DNA of 9,202 nt from an uncultured Alphaproteobacteria bacterium (GTDB lineage: Bacteria; Pseudomonadota; Alphaproteobacteria; Micropepsales; Micropepsaceae): contig CALDFO010000015.1 of the NCBI GenBank assembly GCA_937942205.1, positions 1-9,202 on the forward strand, written 5' to 3'. The position numbers and the translations under genes are program-made. Positions within the stretch are counted from its first letter, which is position 1. Each line of letters opens with the position of its first letter. The notes under the pieces were generated by a model. It searched no databases. It had not been told where the DNA came from and was given only the letters and a program-made list of their open reading frames with translations. Below are positions 5,904-9,202 of the stretch, one piece after another.

Positions 5904-6995
5904 TCAGGGGACGCGGCGTCCGGCGAACGCCTGGGCGATCGCGTCCCACATGGGCTTTTTGCGCATCTGCGCGTCATAGGGCAGCTTGCGGTGGCGAAAG
6001 CCGGTGAGCTTGAGCCGCCATTCCTCGGGCGGGTCGATGTGCCGGTCCGACAGGCACCAGGTCAGCACCGCCCGCGTCGCCGGATTGTCCAGCGCCACAT
6101 CCAGGAAGCGGCGGGTTTCGTCGGCCACGGCGCGGTCGCGGGCCGCGATGTCGGCCGGCCCGTCGCCGTCATAAACATCCAGCTCGGTGATCAGGATGGC
6201 CAGCCCCCGTGCCCGCACTTCATCCAGGAACAGGCGCAGCTTGCGCTGATCCACCCGGTTCTGGAAGGCGTTGAGATGACCCTGAAGCCCCAGGGCATCC
6301 ACCGGCACGCGCCGCGCCAAGAGGCCGTCCAGCAGTTTCAACGTCGTGGCGCGGAAGCGGTCATTTTCCGGGCCGCCCTGCTCGCAGCCCCAGTCGTTAT
6401 AGACCAGCTTCACCGCCGGATCGGCGGCGCGGGCGGCATGGAAGGCGGTGTCCAGATAGCCGGGGCCAAAAGCGGACAGCCAGGGCGAAGGCCGCAAGCC
6501 CCGGCCGTCCGGCGCGATGGCCTCGTTGACCACATCCACCGAGGCCATGCGGCCGCGATAGCGCCCCAGCACCGCCTGGATATGGCCGGTCAGCAGCGTT
6601 TCATCGCGCCGCGCCGTCAGCGCCGGCTCCAGCCAGTCGGGATTGGAGGCATACCAGACCAGCGGGTGACCGCGCATGGACATGCGGCTGGCGGCGGCAA
6701 AGGCGAACAGTCTGTCGAGCGCGGCAAAATCGTAACGGCCCCGCCGCGGCTCCAAAAACTGCCGCTTCATTTCATATTCCGGCACCAGCTGGCGCACCTG
6801 ACGCCGCAGCACCGGCACGAAATCGGGCTGGTCCAGCATGTAGGTGGCGGCGGCGGCACCGAACACCAGGCCGCGGGCCTCGGCTAGGTCGCGCAGGCTG
6901 CGGTCCGGCTGGGCGCGCGCGGGAAGCCCCAGCGCGCCCGTCAACGCGCTTGTGACGGCGCCGGCCGACGCGGCCAGGAAGGTGCGCCGCTTCAC
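5904..6995 (-). CDS. GH10 family endo-beta-1,4-xylanase-like glycoside hydrolase, Tat-exported
   Basis: A secreted retaining glycosidase of 363 aa. The N-terminus MKRRTFLAASAGAVTSALTG then LGLPARAQ carries a twin-arginine (RRTFL) Tat signal with a likely cleavage after ARA near residue 28. GH10 landmarks in order are MKRQFLEPRRGRYDF (76-90) and RGHPLVWY (108-115). The acid/base glutamate is E158 in VDVVNEA, LQGHL is at 237-241, and the nucleophile is E271 in ITELDV. The C-terminus has LTWCLSD (311-317) and KPMWDAI (347-353). Both catalytic glutamates are present, so activity is expected. Tyr115 stands where most family members have His, and LTWCLSD replaces the usual TxWGxxD. The start is GTG at 6995, whose GTGA overlaps the glycosyltransferase stop, suggesting translational coupling. 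The frame stays open further upstream, but that part is antisense-like shadow and lacks the Tat signal at its start. Inside a biosynthetic operon it more likely trims or releases the locus's own polymer than degrades plant xylan (inference). Confidence 0.9.
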   Translation of the reverse strand: MKRRTFLAASAGAVTSALTGALGLPARAQPDRSLRDLAEARGLVFGAAAATYMLDQPDFVPVLRRQVRQLVPEYEMKRQFLEPRRGRYDFAALDRLFAFAAASRMSMRGHPLVWYASNPDWLEPALTARRDETLLTGHIQAVLGRYRGRMASVDVVNEAIAPDGRGLRPSPWLSAFGPGYLDTAFHAARAADPAVKLVYNDWGCEQGGPENDRFRATTLKLLDGLLARRVPVDALGLQGHLNAFQNRVDQRKLRLFLDEVRARGLAILITELDVYDGDGPADIAARDRAVADETRRFLDVALDNPATRAVLTWCLSDRHIDPPEEWRLKLTGFRHRKLPYDAQMRKKPMWDAIAQAFAGRRVP

Positions 6996-7951
6996 GCCCG
7001 TTCCAGCGTGGCGGCGGACTTGCGGTCGCGGTCCTTCAGACCGAGCTGCAGCCAGGAGATGGCGCGGTCCGCCACCAGGCGATAGCCGCCGCGCCCCAGG
7101 AAAATCTGCAGGAACACCACCACCGCCAGCGACGGGCGATAGCAGCCGCGCAGCACGGCGTTGCAATACAGATACAGCGCCCGCAAGGGCTGGTCGCGCG
7201 CCACCATCTTGGCCAGGGCCCAGCCGCGCGCGCCATGCCAGGCGATGGCGGGAATGCGCGGTTTCATCGCCTCCAGCCAGGCGCCGAAGGCGGCGCGGTT
7301 GCGGTCGGACGAGGCGCGGTTCGGATCGGCCAGGTCTTTCCACACCGCGCCGGGCTCGGCGATCATGCGGAAGCGGCAGCCGTCCAGGGCCAGGCGGATG
7401 GCGAAGTCCGTATCCTCGGCGGCGCGCAGATCGGTGTGATAGCGCACGCGGCAGGCCGCGTCGCGCGGCGCGACGGTGGTGATGGTGGGCACGAAGCCCC
7501 GGTCGCACAGAAGATAGGTCGCCATGTCTTCGTCCGGCGCGATGGCGCGGGGCGGCTTGACGATGATGCGGTCCTGCCCCCGGTCCACCAGGATGCGGGC
7601 ATAGCCCACGGTGGCGGTGGTGCCCTCCAGCAGCGCGCGCATCCGTTCCAGATGGCCCGGCAGGAAGACGTCGTCGGAATCCAGGGGCGCGATGAAGCGG
7701 CCTCGCGCTTTTTCCAGGGCGGTGTTGCGCGCCGCGCCGCCTCCCGCATTGTCCTGCCGGAAGAAACGGATGCGCGGATCGGCAAAGCTGTCCGCCACGG
7801 CGCGGGGATCGTCGGCGGAGCCGTCATCGACCACCACGATCTCCAAATCCCGGCAGCTCTGTTCCAGCACCGAGGCGATGGCGGTGCGCAAGCCCTCGGC
7901 CCGGTTGAAGACCGGGATGATGACGCTGAAGAAGGGGGCCGGGGCCGTCAT
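6992..7951 (-). CDS. Family 2 glycosyltransferase (GT-A fold)
   Basis: An inverting glycosyltransferase of 319 aa that would transfer a sugar from a nucleotide-sugar donor to a lipid-linked repeat unit at the cytoplasmic face. The N-terminus FFSVIIPVFNRAEG (7-20) is the classic GT2 start. VDDGS is at 41-45 (nucleotide binding), GGGAARNTAL at 70-79, and the metal-binding DXD-type motif is DSDD at 91-94. An ED pair (AEDTDF, 178-183) provides the likely catalytic base. A hydrophobic stretch at about 273-286 (PSLAVVVFLQIFLG) may anchor the protein to the membrane. The ATG at 7951 has only a weak G-rich sequence just upstream. It follows the Wzy-like gene by 36 bases and overlaps the GH10 start by four, so the three form one operon. 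The sugar specificity cannot be read from the sequence. Confidence 0.95.
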   Translation of the reverse strand: MTAPAPFFSVIIPVFNRAEGLRTAIASVLEQSCRDLEIVVVDDGSADDPRAVADSFADPRIRFFRQDNAGGGAARNTALEKARGRFIAPLDSDDVFLPGHLERMRALLEGTTATVGYARILVDRGQDRIIVKPPRAIAPDEDMATYLLCDRGFVPTITTVAPRDAACRVRYHTDLRAAEDTDFAIRLALDGCRFRMIAEPGAVWKDLADPNRASSDRNRAAFGAWLEAMKPRIPAIAWHGARGWALAKMVARDQPLRALYLYCNAVLRGCYRPSLAVVVFLQIFLGRGGYRLVADRAISWLQLGLKDRDRKSAATLERA

Positions 7952-7987
7952 CCCGCCAGTCTAGGCCGCGCGCGGTTAACGAGAGGC

Positions 7988-9202
7988 TTACCGGGACGTT
8001 AATGACCGCTCCCGGTGAAGGTTGTTGAGGGCGCCGATCACCAGCACCAGGCTGGACCAGGTGACGCCATCGCCTTCCAGGAAGTCCGATTCCATCACAT
8101 TGTGCAGGATCTGGAAGGTGAACAGGGCGAACAGCATGGCCTTGAAGCCGTCGCCGTCCTGGTCCAGCGCCCAGAAGCGGCGCAGCGGCGTGATGACCAG
8201 CCCGGTCATGGCCAGGATGAAGCCGATGCCGCCGATGGTGACCAGCACCTGCAGATAGCCGTTATGGCCGTGGCTGACCTGGTTGACCCAGCCGCTGACA
8301 TAGCCGTTGAGCGGCGACAGGCTGCCGCTGTCGGCAAAGGTGCCGAAGCCGTGGCCGAACAGGGGATGATCGGCGATATAGGCCAGCTCCGCCGCCCAGA
8401 TGGCGGAGCGGCCGGTGAATTCGGCCGGATCGGACAGCAGCCGCATCAGGGAGTCCGAACTCAGCAGGGCGGCCCCGCCCAGCAGCACCAGCAGCAGCGC
8501 CACCGCCGTTACCAGCATCGCCCGGCTGAGGCCGTCGCGCCAGCTCAGGCGATAGGCCAGGCCCGCCATCAGCGCGATCAGCAGGAAGCCCAGGCTGGAT
8601 TTGGAATGGGTCATCAGCAGGAAGCCGAAGGCCGCCGCCGCCACGCCGATGCCGATCCAGTTGTGGCGGCCGATACGGGCGAACAGATAGACGATCACCG
8701 TCATGGCGCTGACCGAACCGGCGATGTTCTTGTGGCCGTAAAGCCCGCGCCAGTTGCCGATCAGGGCGGTGTCTATCTCGTCGCCGCCATGCCGGGCGTT
8801 GGCCACCAGCGGAATGGAGGCGATGTTCACCAGAAGGATCAGGCCCAGCAGGACGCGCCAGACCTGGAAGGCGCGGTGCGCCCCCAGCGTCTGCACACTC
8901 AGCAGCAGCGACACCACGATGATGATCTCCAGTACCGCGCGGCGGATCACCACGCCGGGCTGCGGCGCCCACAGCGCGCTGGCCAGGCACCAGATCAGCA
9001 GCAGGGCGATGCTGGGGGGAACGGCGCGCGCCATCTGCAGGCCGTAACGCTGCAACGCGACCAGGCCGGTCATGGCGGCGATGCCCAGATACAGAACCTG
9101 CCGCATCAGGTCGCCGCGCGATACTTCGGGCACGCCGCCGAAATGTGCGACGGCGGGCGGCGGCGAAAAGGCGTCCAGCCGCACGAAGATCATCAGCAGC
9201 AG
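7988..9202 (-). CDS. O-antigen ligase/polymerase (Wzy/ExoQ-like) membrane protein, N-terminus beyond the window
   Basis: A polytopic inner-membrane protein, probably the polymerase that joins lipid-linked repeat units in the periplasm. Numbered from the ATG at 9193 (401 aa), about ten hydrophobic helices are visible, at roughly 31-50, 58-76, 83-101, 112-130, 153-172, 178-194, 198-214, 223-244, 314-334 and 350-365. A large loop at 245-312 separates the last groups. PF04932-type landmarks are LYGHKNIAG (151-159), TGRSAIW (260-266), LFGHGFGTF (278-286) and SHGHNGYLQVL (307-317). The loop arginine and histidine are the residues usually considered important in this family. Three CTG codons precede this ATG in frame up to the window edge, so the true start and probably a first TM helix lie outside. 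It is first of a three-gene run with the glycosyltransferase and GH10 genes. Polymerase is favoured over ligase because of the adjacent co-polymerase; the two cannot be separated by sequence alone. Confidence 0.92.
   Translation of the reverse strand: MLLMIFVRLDAFSPPPAVAHFGGVPEVSRGDLMRQVLYLGIAAMTGLVALQRYGLQMARAVPPSIALLLIWCLASALWAPQPGVVIRRAVLEIIIVVSLLLSVQTLGAHRAFQVWRVLLGLILLVNIASIPLVANARHGGDEIDTALIGNWRGLYGHKNIAGSVSAMTVIVYLFARIGRHNWIGIGVAAAAFGFLLMTHSKSSLGFLLIALMAGLAYRLSWRDGLSRAMLVTAVALLLVLLGGAALLSSDSLMRLLSDPAEFTGRSAIWAAELAYIADHPLFGHGFGTFADSGSLSPLNGYVSGWVNQVSHGHNGYLQVLVTIGGIGFILAMTGLVITPLRRFWALDQDGDGFKAMLFALFTFQILHNVMESDFLEGDGVTWSSLVLVIGALNNLHRERSLTSR

Noticed and set aside
4595..5977. A 460-residue - strand open frame opposite the flavoprotein gene
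   Set aside because: The + strand has both dinucleotide-binding motifs and a good ribosome binding site. The - strand translation shows only antisense-type composition.
6996..7508. A 171-residue N-terminal extension of the GH10 frame
   Set aside because: It lies out of frame across the glycosyltransferase gene and is an Arg-rich shadow. The Tat signal peptide starts at the GTG at 6995, which fixes the real start.
7976..8002. TTAA motifs near the glycosyltransferase/Wzy junction as CtrA sites
   Set aside because: The nearest TTAA-N7 partner is CTTA, not TTAA, and the motifs straddle a stop codon inside an operon with only 36 bases between genes. Chance is the better explanation.
8144..8164. 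A DQDGDG stretch in the Wzy-like protein as a calcium-binding EF-hand loop
   Set aside because: The DxDxDG core is present, but position 12 of the loop is Phe, not Glu or Asp, and no flanking helices fit. It is likely just an acidic loop between TM helices.
1..9202. CRISPR arrays, tRNA or rRNA genes, insertion sequences and phage genes
   Set aside because: No regularly spaced repeats, no tRNA-like or rRNA-like stretch, and no transposase or integrase motif in any frame. The gaps between genes are all under about 170 bases.

Overview
The window is GC-rich DNA, with G or C at most third codon positions. It fits an alphaproteobacterium: the glutamate synthase small subunit has an alphaproteobacterial look, and a CtrA-type TTAACCAT octamer lies upstream of one gene. 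The genus cannot be fixed from the sequence alone.

Region 1 (1-853) is the 3' end of gltD, a core nitrogen-assimilation gene on the + strand. Region 2 (854-985) is an intergenic stretch with two perfect inverted repeats. It separates gltD from a convergent polysaccharide gene and marks the boundary between housekeeping and accessory DNA. Region 3 (986-9202) is part of an exopolysaccharide or capsule locus, mostly on the - strand. In transcriptional order from the right edge it contains a Wzy/O-antigen-ligase-type polymerase (open at the window edge), a family 2 glycosyltransferase, and a Tat-exported GH10 (xylanase-type) glycoside hydrolase whose GTG start overlaps the glycosyltransferase stop. 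A + strand FAD/NAD(P) oxidoreductase of the FMO/N-hydroxylase type follows, then a divergent - strand ATP-grasp ligase, then a - strand Wzz/GumC-type polysaccharide co-polymerase with a fused, degenerate tyrosine-kinase-like ATPase domain.

The glycosyltransferase would build the repeat unit. The Wzy-like protein would polymerise it in the periplasm, and the co-polymerase would set chain length and link to export. The periplasmic GH10 enzyme would trim or release a beta-1,4-linked polymer. No flippase, initiating sugar-phosphate transferase or outer-membrane exporter is visible, so the locus probably continues past position 9202.

The least explained part is the divergent ATP-grasp/flavoprotein pair (3328-5899). 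It shares an intergenic region with a perfect 6-6-6 dyad and may make or attach an amino-acid-like group, possibly on the polysaccharide. The other notable feature is the co-polymerase's kinase domain, which lacks the Walker A lysine.
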